Made by a program: the position numbers and the translations under genes
Part shown: piece after piece, positions 1-7,882 of the stretch
Numbering within the stretch: position 1 is the stretch's first letter
Layout: every line of letters begins with the position of its first letter
From: Arthrobacter sp. TMP15
Lineage (GTDB): Bacteria; Actinomycetota; Actinomycetes; Actinomycetales; Micrococcaceae
Reading direction: 5' to 3'
Length of the DNA: 64,000 bases
NCBI RefSeq assembly: GCF_039529835.1
Contig: NZ_CP154262.1
Coordinates: 1,798,001-1,862,000 of the forward strand
Notes under the pieces: generated by a model
Seen by the model: the letters and a program-made list of their open reading frames with translations, nothing else
What the model was told of the DNA's origin: nothing
Databases searched by the model: none

Positions 1-1457
1 CCCTCCAGCTCTTCACCTGAATCTGGGAAGGGGATTCGAACCCCATTAACCACCCAATGGTTTTGGACAGAGTCCTCTGTATGGTTTTGGACAAAGTTCT
101 CTGCTGCCGAACCCAACCGACCACTATCATCGGCATCCATGCGCCACTGTGATGCATCAGGGGATTCCGAATAAGCATCTTGGCAGGGTGGGTCGCCACA
201 GCCAGTCTCGTGTCTGTCAGCTTCCGCGTCACCACCGCCAGCTTCCGCGTCATCTCCGCCAGCGTGAGCGTCAAAGTCAGTACCCACAGGAGCGCCAGTA
301 TTTTTGCCGACCTGACACGCTAACTTGAGACGAGTGAAATTCGCGGCCTCTTGGCTTGTTGGGGTCGCCGACTCAGGAATAAAGGGTTTATGGCAGGCGC
401 CCCTGACGTGATCAGAGCCTAAGGTGTCACTTTCGAAACTTCCCGGCTCTGCATCATGAGAAGTTTGGGATCGAGACGGACTAGGTGGAACAGATTGCCG
501 TAGTTGCTCCAGCGGCCCTGGGTTCAACTGCACTGGGTCCAACTGCACTGGGTTCAGCGGCCCTACTGGAACGGTGGCGTTGATATCAGAGCGCTTATTC
601 GGGTTGGCAAAGCGATCCAAAATCACCATGATCTGTTCATACTGCGCGATTGTCAGGTGACCACCAATCGCTATGAGTCCACGCCGAGGCTTACGGAAGT
701 AGATACCTTGTTTAGCCACTAAATCCGCGTGGCTGGGTTTCTGGCCGTCCGGATCCAACAGGCTCATCATGTGGTTGCCTACCTGTCGCAGGAAGTCCGG
801 GCCCTCATTCTTAGCTGTTTGAACCAAGTCCTCCTGAACGCTGTCGCACTTTTCTTGACTGATACGTCCATTCTCCGCGAGTCGGCTGGCTTCTTCGACA
901 TACTTTGAGATCAATAGCGCCTGTTCTTGAGAGACATCTCCTCTGAAAAACGCTTCGCCAAGCTTTGGTTGTTCAGTCGGTGCGATCTTAGCGGTCACAG
1001 TATCCATAACTGGTAGGAGGACCTCAGCCAATCGGATTCGACGGCGGGCTTCAAACGCACTGATCGTCAAAGTTTGCATCAACATGTCCACAGCTCCCCG
1101 AACGCCTGTGGTGGCGTATCTACCGGCGTCAACTCGCTGGGAGAGTTCGGCCGTGGTCTGGACGACTAGTGCCTGCCCAAAACGAAGTAGCTTTTCCAAG
1201 TCTTGCGCCCACTTAACACACTCCTTATCAGTGAGTTGACTGAGTTCCAGACCGAACGGTTCTCCGGCAGTTGGCTCCGTAGACCCTGGAGAAGACAGGT
1301 CTGAAGTTGAAGCGCTCTCAGGCTCGCTAGTAGTGGCATTAGTGGTGGCACGTACCAACGCTCCGGCAAGTGCGAGGAGTTGGTGCACATGCTCGCCAAC
1401 CTGCTTCAGACCCGAATTGGACAACGAATCGATCGTAGTCCTTGCTGTTGTTCCCAT
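1..1457 (-). CDS. DUF222 domain protein, probable HNH endonuclease family (5' part, runs off left edge)
   Basis: The minus-strand frame is open from the ATG at 1457 to the window edge, at least 485 codons with no stop. The N-terminal part (about residues 60-330) reads like the DUF222/13E12 domain common in Arthrobacter and mycobacteria. It is followed by a long low-complexity acidic linker containing LNPVQ/LDPVQ/LNPGP and an 8-residue duplication (ENFVQNHT, EDSVQNHW). In this family a C-terminal HNH nuclease domain usually follows; it would lie beyond the edge and is not seen. The start is supported by a TAG codon just upstream in frame and by a -10-like TAGAAT six bases before the ATG, with no Shine-Dalgarno. 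Such genes occur in many copies per genome and their role is not settled. Family assignment rests on reading only. Confidence 0.75.
   Translation of the reverse strand, partial: MGTTARTTIDSLSNSGLKQVGEHVHQLLALAGALVRATTNATTSEPESASTSDLSSPGSTEPTAGEPFGLELSQLTDKECVKWAQDLEKLLRFGQALVVQTTAELSQRVDAGRYATTGVRGAVDMLMQTLTISAFEARRRIRLAEVLLPVMDTVTAKIAPTEQPKLGEAFFRGDVSQEQALLISKYVEEASRLAENGRISQEKCDSVQEDLVQTAKNEGPDFLRQVGNHMMSLLDPDGQKPSHADLVAKQGIYFRKPRRGLIAIGGHLTIAQYEQIMVILDRFANPNKRSDINATVPVGPLNPVQLDPVQLNPGPLEQLRQSVPPSPSRSQTSHDAEPGSFESDTLGSDHVRGACHKPFIPESATPTSQEAANFTRLKLACQVGKNTGAPVGTDFDAHAGGDDAEAGGGDAEADRHETGCGDPPCQDAYSESPDASQWRMDADDSGRLGSAAENFVQNHTEDSVQNHWVVNGVRIPFPDSGEELE
57..104. repeat. 24-bp tandem duplication in the DUF222 gene
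   Basis: Two adjacent 24-bp copies (57-80 and 81-104) differ at a few positions. Each encodes an eight-residue unit containing VQNH in the linker of the DUF222 protein, keeping frame. Confidence 0.8.
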
Positions 1458-1463
1458 ATCTAT

Positions 1464-1469
1464 ATTCTA
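1464..1469 (-). promoter_or_regulatory. -10 element of leaderless DUF222 gene
   Basis: TAGAAT on the minus strand lies six bases before the ATG at 1457, so transcription would begin at or next to the start codon. No good -35 is evident. Confidence 0.45.
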
Positions 1470-1755
1470 GAGGAAAGCACGGTCACTGTGAGGGGGAATC
1501 CGCGATGTGTGGACAAGCACGTGCTTGGTAGCCCTGTGGAGGAAAGGATGAATCTCGCACGTCGAACTTCGGAAAAGAAAAGTTAGAAAATGGGGAAGCT
1601 GAAGTATTGCCAACACTTCAAAGCTGACATTCGCGCAGACTGTGGATAAGTTCTGGCACGTCTGCCGCATCGAGTGTACTTTGGTAGCAAGCCAAGAGCA
1701 GGAAGTCCCGACGTTGAGACATACTGCCCACTCAGCACCACCAGTAGGGGCAACG

Positions 1756-2475
1756 ATGAGTGCGCGCCACAGTGAAACGACACACAATAACATTGGTAAT
1801 CCGGCATTTTGGAGTATCCATCGACGACTAACGACTCGTGCCATGGCCATCTTCATTTCTACGCTGCTAACTCTCAGTGCGTGCTCATCTACACCCAACG
1901 TCCCTGCACCATCGGAGACAGAAAATTCGGGGATAGCCAGCGCTGGAGCTACGACCAGTAAGGCTGCCCCGCCGCCGACCGTTGAAGCTGCCTATATGCC
2001 AGCAACTGCTGATGGGCCAGCCCAAAACGTTCCAATCCCCGTCCTACCTGATAAGGCCAAAGAATTCAGCAAAGACGGGCTCATCGCATTCGCTGAATAC
2101 TGGTACAGCACGCTAGGTTACGCTTTTGAAACGGGAGATCCGGACCCCATGATGGCCGTGAGCGGACCGGACTGTAAGACCTGCGCGGCAATGAGCCAGA
2201 CTGTTGTGGCTGGTCATGCAGGGGGTAAATGGATTGTAGGTGGAAAGATAATTATCGATCCGCCGCACACTTCCTTTGTGCTGACACCTAAGGACAATTA
2301 CCAGGCGACGACTCTGGCGCGTCAAGAGCGTGTGCAATACTTCAACGCGGACAAATCGCTGTCAATCGATCGCGGCGTAACAAGGGCCCAAGGAGATATT
2401 CTTGTTGGGCTTTATCAAGAGGGACAGTGGATAGCGCTAACTGTGGAACACCTTGGTGGGAGCAAGGGCTCATGA
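1756..2475 (+). CDS. DUF6318-like secreted lipoprotein
   Basis: A 239-residue exported lipoprotein. The N-terminus has basic residues (RRLTTR), a hydrophobic stretch and a lipobox ending LSAC near residue 40, then a Ser/Pro/Thr-rich spacer. The mature domain contains IPVLPDKAKEFSKDG, FAEYWYSTLGYAFETGD and GPDCKTC, which I recognise as the DUF6318 pattern of Arthrobacter lipoproteins; its function is unknown. The frame is open from 1642, but ATG 1756 has AGGGG five to six bases upstream and places the signal peptide sensibly. ATG 1843 is an alternative that leaves a very short n-region. The stop overlaps the next start (ATGA), so the two genes are probably one operon. Confidence 0.72.
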   Translation: MSARHSETTHNNIGNPAFWSIHRRLTTRAMAIFISTLLTLSACSSTPNVPAPSETENSGIASAGATTSKAAPPPTVEAAYMPATADGPAQNVPIPVLPDKAKEFSKDGLIAFAEYWYSTLGYAFETGDPDPMMAVSGPDCKTCAAMSQTVVAGHAGGKWIVGGKIIIDPPHTSFVLTPKDNYQATTLARQERVQYFNADKSLSIDRGVTRAQGDILVGLYQEGQWIALTVEHLGGSKGS

Positions 2476-3392
2476 GCATGTCGATGCGACGCTCGTGGCA
2501 GACCCTTTTGATCCTGACCGTCGGTTTACTCGGCACGCCTTCTTACGCATTTGCGTCTGATTCTCACGACTCTGAACTAAGTTGGGATGACACCGGTGTG
2601 GACACAGACGTTTGGAATTCAATCCCAGGAACTGACAATCTTTTCGGCGAATCTCCTGGCGTCGGATCCCAGGACCCGTATACATATGAAGCCAGGCTTG
2701 CTTGCGCAGACGGCGACAGTAGTATCTTTCCTGCATGCGCCACAGTCATGTCCTCGTGTTCTACAGGAAGTGGCAATCCTGAGGGAAAACCGGGTACAGC
2801 GATCTACTGGTACTTCGCCGAAAAGAATATGAGTCCAGCTATATGGCACTACTACTCAGGGCCAGAGTGTGTGTACGGTGAAAAGCCCCGGGATATCCTC
2901 GCGGAAATCGCTGCCCAAATCGCGCATGAGTTTCAGCGCACTCCTGTGGCCGGGGCAACTATTGGCAGTCAGCCAGGGCCCCACACGCTCCGAGGCAAGG
3001 AGACCAACGTGTATGCCGAAGCGTCAACGCAGACCTTTGCCATCACACTTCTCGGCCAGCAGGTCACCATCACAGCCACGCCCGTTGCCTACACATGGGA
3101 CTACGGCGACGGCGAAGTTTGGGGTCCTACACCTGTGCATGGTGCGCCGCTGCACGTCGATCGGATCGGTGAACAGACCCAGACCAGTCATGTCTACACT
3201 GAGTCGGGGAAAATTAGCATAGGTCTCACGACGCATTTCGATGGCAGTTACACAGTTAACGATGGCCCCGTCTTACCCATCCCGGGTCAAGGCAACATTC
3301 TTTCGTCTCCGTTAGGCCTAATAGTCTGGCGTGCTGAGACCAACCTTTATGCTGACAATTGCTTCCAAAATCCACAAGGGATCGGCTGCTAG
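2472..3392 (+). CDS. Secreted PKD-like domain protein
   Basis: A 306-residue protein with a clear signal peptide: MRR, then a hydrophobic core, then a likely cut after YAFA near residue 28. The mature part has several cysteines (ACADG, FPACATVMSSCS, NCFQNPQGIGC). Around residues 195-260 a TWDYGDGE stretch followed by HVYTESG is the hallmark of a PKD/Ig-like fold, normally used for extracellular binding. The start is ATG 2472, overlapping the lipoprotein stop and preceded by GGTGGGAGCAAGGG; the upstream extension to 2427 would lack the signal peptide. Similar lipoprotein plus PKD pairs occur in Arthrobacter, but no substrate is known to me. A strong hairpin follows. Confidence 0.68.
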   Translation: MSMSMRRSWQTLLILTVGLLGTPSYAFASDSHDSELSWDDTGVDTDVWNSIPGTDNLFGESPGVGSQDPYTYEARLACADGDSSIFPACATVMSSCSTGSGNPEGKPGTAIYWYFAEKNMSPAIWHYYSGPECVYGEKPRDILAEIAAQIAHEFQRTPVAGATIGSQPGPHTLRGKETNVYAEASTQTFAITLLGQQVTITATPVAYTWDYGDGEVWGPTPVHGAPLHVDRIGEQTQTSHVYTESGKISIGLTTHFDGSYTVNDGPVLPIPGQGNILSSPLGLIVWRAETNLYADNCFQNPQGIGC

Positions 3393-3417
3393 TAAAGCAG
3401 TAAGCCGGCGAATGACT

Positions 3418-3457
3418 GACGGCGGCTCCCAAAACAGCTTGTTTGGGAACCGCCGTC
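3418..3457. terminator. Hairpin between convergent genes
   Basis: GACGGCGG pairs with CCGCCGTC and TCCCAAA with TTTGGGA, around an 8-nt loop. It lies between the PKD-like gene and the convergent acyl-CoA oxidase gene. No long T-run follows on either strand, so it may end transcription weakly or both ways. Confidence 0.65.
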
Positions 3458-3500
3458 GTATTTCCCGCAGTCGGGTAAATAGCAGTACTGCCGTCAAAAA

Positions 3501-5576
3501 CTACTTCTTGGCAGAAGCTTTAGCCCTCTGTATGAGCACCTTCTCATCCATGGGTGCATCAGAGCTGGCACGTAGCGTGCGGAAGTAGTCATGTGCCTCA
3601 TCTTGGCGCTCACGCTCAATGCCCGTGGCAATCGTTGCTCTCAGATGCTCGGGGCCGTAACCAAAGGCATCTACCAGATCCAATGCGTGAGGTCGGAGCT
3701 TGGCCAAAATACGGTTGATGTATGGTGCCAAAGTGCGTGCACGTTGCATGGAAATACGCCCGTTCATCAGGTACCAGTCGAGATGTTTCTCGATCAGACC
3801 CAGTCCGAATAGATCACGCAGACGTGTCAGGACCCGCTTGGTTCCGGCGTCGTCAACACGGCCCAGTGCAGTAGTGAACGCCTCCCACTGCAGAAGCTCG
3901 GCATGGGCACGTGCTGCCTCGATCAGGGCATTCTGATTCTCGTTGAATACCGCTGCACCCTTCGCCTTAGGAAGCTTCGCGGCCTCTTTTAAAGCCCCAG
4001 CAATATCGGCAACCATGCTCTGGACGCGATCCGCAAGCAACTGCCGTTGAGTGTCTTCATCCTTCAGAGCTCTTGCAGACTTCTGCGCTGAGCCACTGTC
4101 AGCAACGAACTGGCCTACCTGCCGCAGCCCCGTCTTGTTCAGTGTGAGGTCGGCGGCATGTCCTGCCACGAACCGTGCCAAGACACCAAAATCAAGGTTG
4201 CGGAAATCCTTGGAATAGTCGGCAAGTAGACGCTTGGCTACTAGCTGGAGCAGGACAGTATTGTCACCTTCGAAAGTTGCGTACACATCAAGGTCGGCAC
4301 GCAGCGAAGTGAAACGGTTCTCCACCATGAAGCCAGCACCACCACAAGCCTCCCGGCATTCCTGCAACGTATCCAGTGCATGCCAAGTAGTGAGGGACTT
4401 GAACGCTGCTGCGAGCGTTTCCAGATCCTGACGATCGTCGTCGGTGTCGTGGGCGCCGGAGAACACGTCGTCGAACTTCACCAGTAGTTCTTCGTGGGCG
4501 AAGGCGGCTGCATAAGTGGTAGCCAACAACGGAAGCAACCTGCGCTGGTGACGTTGGTAGTCCAGCAAAACGACTTCCTCGGTATCTGAGGCGGCGTTGA
4601 ATTGGCGGCGCTCAGTGGCGTATTGGATAGCAATCTTCAAGGCCACCTTCGACGCCGCAACTGCGGCCCCGTTCAAGGAGACGCGCCCCTGCACGAGGGT
4701 GCCAAGCATAGTGAAGAATCGACGTCCGGGGCTGGAGATCGGTGAACTGTACGTTCCATCGACAGCTACATCACCGTATCGGTTCAGCAGATTTGTGCGG
4801 GGGACCCGAACGTGATTAAACGCCAGCTGCCCGTTATCAATGCCGTTGAGTCCACCCTTGATGTTGTCATCACGGCCCTGTACCCCGGGGAGGAATTCTT
4901 TGGATGCAGGATCTCGCAATTCAACATAGAGTGCATGCACTCCATGGTTCACGCCCTTGGTGATGAGTTGAGCGAATACCACGGCTGCCAGCCCATCCAC
5001 GGCTGCGTTGCCAATGTACTCTTTCCAGGCGGCTCGGAACGGGGTGTTGATGACGAACTCTTCGGAGGCCTCATCGTAGGTAGCGGTGGTGGCAATTGAC
5101 GCCACATCGGAGCCGTGGCCAATCTCTGTCATTGCAAAACACCCGGGGATTTGAAGATTCATAATCCCGGGGAGCCATTTATTTTGGTGCTCTTCGTTCC
5201 CCAAGTGCAACACGGCCGAGCCGAACAGTCCCCACTGCACACCGCCTTTGATCTGAAGGGATGGATCTGCAATGACGAGTTCTTCAAAGCCGGCTACGTT
5301 GCCGCCGTGGTCGTCACTGCCGCCCAAACGAGTGGGAAATGCACGGTGCACCCCGTTCTGCTGCACCAGAATGCCCATCTGCTCAAACACCAGTTTCCGG
5401 TGTTCGGTGTGGGTCATTCCTTCAACTTTATGCAGTTCCGGCTTTCCGGCCAGCTCGCGGGCAGCCAACCTGACCTCTGCCCATCGGCCAAGGAGGACTT
5501 CGCCAAGCGCGGCAACGTCAACACTCGCATCTAGGTTGCTGGCGGCGGAAGAAAGTGGTGTCACTATATTGCTCAT
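3501..5576 (-). CDS. Acyl-CoA oxidase/dehydrogenase family flavoprotein
   Basis: A 691-residue member of the acyl-CoA oxidase/dehydrogenase superfamily, catalysing alpha-beta oxidation of an acyl-CoA with FAD. Visible signs are CFAMTEIGHGSD (FAD/substrate loop), the ATFEGDNTVLLQ motif with the presumed catalytic Glu near residue 434, and CGGAGF. The long C-terminal half is typical of acyl-CoA oxidases rather than 380-residue dehydrogenases. Starting at ATG 5576 gives a good ribosome site (AGAAGGA) and a 4-bp ATGA overlap with the TetR stop; the frame extends to 5723 but only through the TetR repeat. With the divergent thiolase, reductase and hydratase it would supply the first beta-oxidation step. 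The layout resembles mycobacterial fadE5 opposite fadA2. Whether electrons go to O2 or ETF cannot be told from sequence. Confidence 0.85.
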   Translation of the reverse strand: MSNIVTPLSSAASNLDASVDVAALGEVLLGRWAEVRLAARELAGKPELHKVEGMTHTEHRKLVFEQMGILVQQNGVHRAFPTRLGGSDDHGGNVAGFEELVIADPSLQIKGGVQWGLFGSAVLHLGNEEHQNKWLPGIMNLQIPGCFAMTEIGHGSDVASIATTATYDEASEEFVINTPFRAAWKEYIGNAAVDGLAAVVFAQLITKGVNHGVHALYVELRDPASKEFLPGVQGRDDNIKGGLNGIDNGQLAFNHVRVPRTNLLNRYGDVAVDGTYSSPISSPGRRFFTMLGTLVQGRVSLNGAAVAASKVALKIAIQYATERRQFNAASDTEEVVLLDYQRHQRRLLPLLATTYAAAFAHEELLVKFDDVFSGAHDTDDDRQDLETLAAAFKSLTTWHALDTLQECREACGGAGFMVENRFTSLRADLDVYATFEGDNTVLLQLVAKRLLADYSKDFRNLDFGVLARFVAGHAADLTLNKTGLRQVGQFVADSGSAQKSARALKDEDTQRQLLADRVQSMVADIAGALKEAAKLPKAKGAAVFNENQNALIEAARAHAELLQWEAFTTALGRVDDAGTKRVLTRLRDLFGLGLIEKHLDWYLMNGRISMQRARTLAPYINRILAKLRPHALDLVDAFGYGPEHLRATIATGIERERQDEAHDYFRTLRASSDAPMDEKVLIQRAKASAKK

Positions 5577-6430
5577 GATTTTCCTTCTGCTGTTGTTACT
5601 GACGCTGTTGTTACTGACGCTGCTGTTACTGACGCTGCTGATTCTGGTTCGGACTCTGAAGCTGCTTCTATTGCAGGAGCTGACGTGGGGGAGACCAACT
5701 GCCCCACGCCGTCGAAAAGCCACGTTGATATCTGCTCAGCCATGGCGTGTGAATCTGGTTTACTCGGGTCAACTGCAGTTTGAAGCCACAATTCACCAGT
5801 AGTGCGGATTAGACCGATAGCGGCTGTGGGCCAATAACCCAGCAATGGCGAGTCGGGGTCATCCATGAGGTGACGCAGCGGCTCCGTGATCATTGCTGTT
5901 ACGGAGTCGAAAAATCCGCTCAATTCACCCGACTGGTTGGGATCACCATCGGCTTGGATTGTGGCGAAAAAATAAACGTTCGGTGAGGTTGCCGCCATAT
6001 TCAAGTAGGCGGCGATCATGGCTGTCACGCCTTCCCTTGGCGCAGTTGCCCCCTGCCGTGCTGCAGAGATGGTGTCCTGCATTTGCCTAATAACCACAGT
6101 TCCGACAGCTCTTCTAAGTCTGGACTTGTCACCAAAATAGCGATAAAAAACCGATTTTGACGTTCCTGCGTTAGTGGCAATGTCTTCCATGGAGGCGTCC
6201 GGTCCCAAACGGTGAATAGCCCGCCGGGTCGCTTTGATCAAGTCACGACGGCGTTCCTCACGGTGCGATTCCCATCTCGCCGAGCGTCCATCAATAGCCG
6301 TGGCGGTGTCTGCTTGCCCCTCACGTCGTTTATTTCCAGTTTCACTTGAGGCAGATACAGGTGCGGAGCTGCTCCGCTCGGGCCCTCGGGAAGATGACGG
6401 CGTAGCCGGATCTTGCTGCAACATGTTCAC
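5573..6430 (-). CDS. TetR family transcriptional regulator of the fatty-acid cluster
   Basis: About 285 residues with an N-terminal disordered Ser/Arg-rich tail, then a TetR helix-turn-helix (MEDIATNAGTSKSVFYRYF, near residues 80-100) and an all-alpha ligand domain. The C-terminus is a low-complexity tail of ASVTT repeats encoded by three 15-bp units. The start is uncertain: GTG 6430 sits seven bases after a TACGCT -10 element, while ATG 6424 is two codons later. The longer frame to 6469 would run through the operator and is unlikely. It forms an operon with the downstream acyl-CoA oxidase gene (ATGA overlap) and is divergent from the thiolase gene. A perfect inverted repeat covers its promoter, so autoregulation and control of the whole cluster, probably by an acyl-CoA, is inferred. 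Confidence 0.85.
   Translation of the reverse strand: MNMLQQDPATPSSSRGPERSSSAPVSASSETGNKRREGQADTATAIDGRSARWESHREERRRDLIKATRRAIHRLGPDASMEDIATNAGTSKSVFYRYFGDKSRLRRAVGTVVIRQMQDTISAARQGATAPREGVTAMIAAYLNMAATSPNVYFFATIQADGDPNQSGELSGFFDSVTAMITEPLRHLMDDPDSPLLGYWPTAAIGLIRTTGELWLQTAVDPSKPDSHAMAEQISTWLFDGVGQLVSPTSAPAIEAASESEPESAASVTAASVTTASVTTAEGKS
5592..5636. repeat. 15-bp repeat x3 encoding ASVTT tail
   Basis: Three 15-bp units (5592-5606, 5607-5621, 5622-5636) share the core GTTACTGACGCT. In the minus frame each gives an ASVT(A/T) unit at the C-terminus of the TetR protein, so copy changes keep frame. Confidence 0.85.
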
Positions 6431-6461
6431 GATACCCAGCGTATCAGGTACGCTGGGTATC
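6431..6461. promoter_or_regulatory. Perfect inverted repeat, predicted TetR operator
   Basis: GATACCCAGCGTA and TACGCTGGGTATC are exact reverse complements separated by five bases (TCAGG). The site lies between the divergent tetR and thiolase genes and overlaps the tetR -10 element (TACGCT on the minus strand, 6438-6443). Its symmetry and position fit an autoregulatory TetR operator that also controls the plus-strand operon. Confidence 0.85.
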
Positions 6462-6495
6462 AGTAACAAACGGCGTTCCCGAAGGAGAGATCTTC

Positions 6496-7878
6496 ATGAC
6501 TACACCCACTACACCAGGCAACGAATCCAAGACGATAGATTCTAGCCAGCCAGCCACCACGAGGAAGACTGCATCAGTCCCTGTGACACGCAAGGCTGTC
6601 ATTGTCGGAGGCAACCGCATCCCCTTCGCACGGTCAGGCGGTGCCTACGCGCATTCGTCCAACCAGGACATGTTGACGGCCGCGCTCGATGGCCTCATTG
6701 CCCGTTTCGGTTTGGCAGATGAAGAAATCGGAGAAGTTGCCGCAGGAGCGGTGCTGAAACACTCCAGGGACTTCAATCTCACTCGCGAAGCAGTTCTTGG
6801 CTCCGCATTGGCAGCCACAACTCCCGCATACGACCTGCAGCAGGCGTGCGCCACGGGTATGGAAGCAGTCATTGGCCTGTCCAATAAGATCAAATTGGGC
6901 CAGATCGACTCCGCTATTGCAGGCGGCGTGGACTCTGCATCCGATGCACCCATTGTTGTCAGCGAGGGCCTGCGAGGAATTCTGCTTGATCTCAACCGAG
7001 CCAAAACAACGGGCCAGAAGCTGAAGATCCTCAGCCGAATCCGGCCCAAGGACCTTTCTCCCGACGCTCCCTCCACGGGTGAGCCACGCACTGGACTGTC
7101 AATGGGGGACCACCAAGCGCTCACCACGGCCCAATGGAAAATCAGCCGTGAAGCTCAAGACGAACTTGCCCTTGCCAGTCACAAGAATCTTGCGGCAGCA
7201 TACGAGAACCACTTCTTCGATGACCTAATCACACCCTTCCGTGGACTCACACGCGATTCGAACCTCCGCGCCGACTCCACCTTGGAGAAGTTGGCCAAAC
7301 TCAAGCCAGCGTTCGGTAAATCACTCGGTGACGCGGCAACCATGACAGCAGGCAACTCCACCCCCCTGACCGACGGCGCCTCCACAGTTCTACTGGCCTC
7401 CGAAGAGTGGGCAACGGCACGAGACCTGCCTATTTTGGCCGACGTCGTTGACGGGGAAGCGGCAGCAGTTGACTTTGTTCATGGCAAGGATGGACTTCTT
7501 ATGGCCCCGGCCTTCGCCGTACCCCGACTACTGGCACGCAACGGGCTGACACTTGATGACATCGATTACTTTGAAATTCATGAAGCCTTTGCCGGAACTG
7601 TTCTGAGCACCCTCGCAGCCTGGGCTGATGAAGACTTCGGTATCCAGCGACTGGGCCTCACCGGCGCCTTTGGCACCGTGGACCGGGCCAAACTCAATGT
7701 CAATGGATCCTCGCTCGCCGCCGGACACCCTTTTGCAGCAACAGGTGGGCGCCTCGTAGCAAGTTTGGCTAAAATGCTCCACGAACGGGGTCAAGTCAAT
7801 GGACGCCCGGCACGTGGGCTGATCTCGGTGTGCGCTGCAGGCGGTCAAGGCGTCGTGGCTATTTTGGAAGCACGGTAG
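6496..7878 (+). CDS. Acetyl-CoA acyltransferase (thiolase, FadA2/FadI type)
   Basis: A 460-residue thiolase that cleaves 3-ketoacyl-CoA to acetyl-CoA plus a shortened acyl-CoA (or the reverse). The nucleophile Cys118 is in QQACATGME, His362 in HEAF, His411 in GHPFAATGGR and the second Cys446 in VCAAGGQG, so the active site is complete. The GHPF variant and length match the FadI/FadA2 group rather than classic AtoB. A non-conserved tail of about 35 residues precedes the fold. AAGGAGAG precedes the ATG. It heads the plus-strand operon with the FabG4-like reductase four bases downstream and the MaoC-like hydratase, facing the regulator across a predicted operator. Mycobacterium tuberculosis Rv0241c-Rv0244c has the same four activities. 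Confidence 0.92.
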   Translation: MTTPTTPGNESKTIDSSQPATTRKTASVPVTRKAVIVGGNRIPFARSGGAYAHSSNQDMLTAALDGLIARFGLADEEIGEVAAGAVLKHSRDFNLTREAVLGSALAATTPAYDLQQACATGMEAVIGLSNKIKLGQIDSAIAGGVDSASDAPIVVSEGLRGILLDLNRAKTTGQKLKILSRIRPKDLSPDAPSTGEPRTGLSMGDHQALTTAQWKISREAQDELALASHKNLAAAYENHFFDDLITPFRGLTRDSNLRADSTLEKLAKLKPAFGKSLGDAATMTAGNSTPLTDGASTVLLASEEWATARDLPILADVVDGEAAAVDFVHGKDGLLMAPAFAVPRLLARNGLTLDDIDYFEIHEAFAGTVLSTLAAWADEDFGIQRLGLTGAFGTVDRAKLNVNGSSLAAGHPFAATGGRLVASLAKMLHERGQVNGRPARGLISVCAAGGQGVVAILEAR

Positions 7879-7882
7879 GAAC

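Noticed and set aside
504-722. 72-codon plus frame with repeated WVQLH
   Set aside because: It is the antisense reading of the DUF222 linker repeat.
1641-1649. TGTGGATAA, an exact DnaA-box match
   Set aside because: A single box with no cluster, no AT-rich unwinding region and no dnaA/dnaN nearby; chance is likely.
1467-1898. 143-codon minus frame opposite the lipoprotein start
   Set aside because: No upstream signals; it overlaps the leader of a better supported plus-strand gene.
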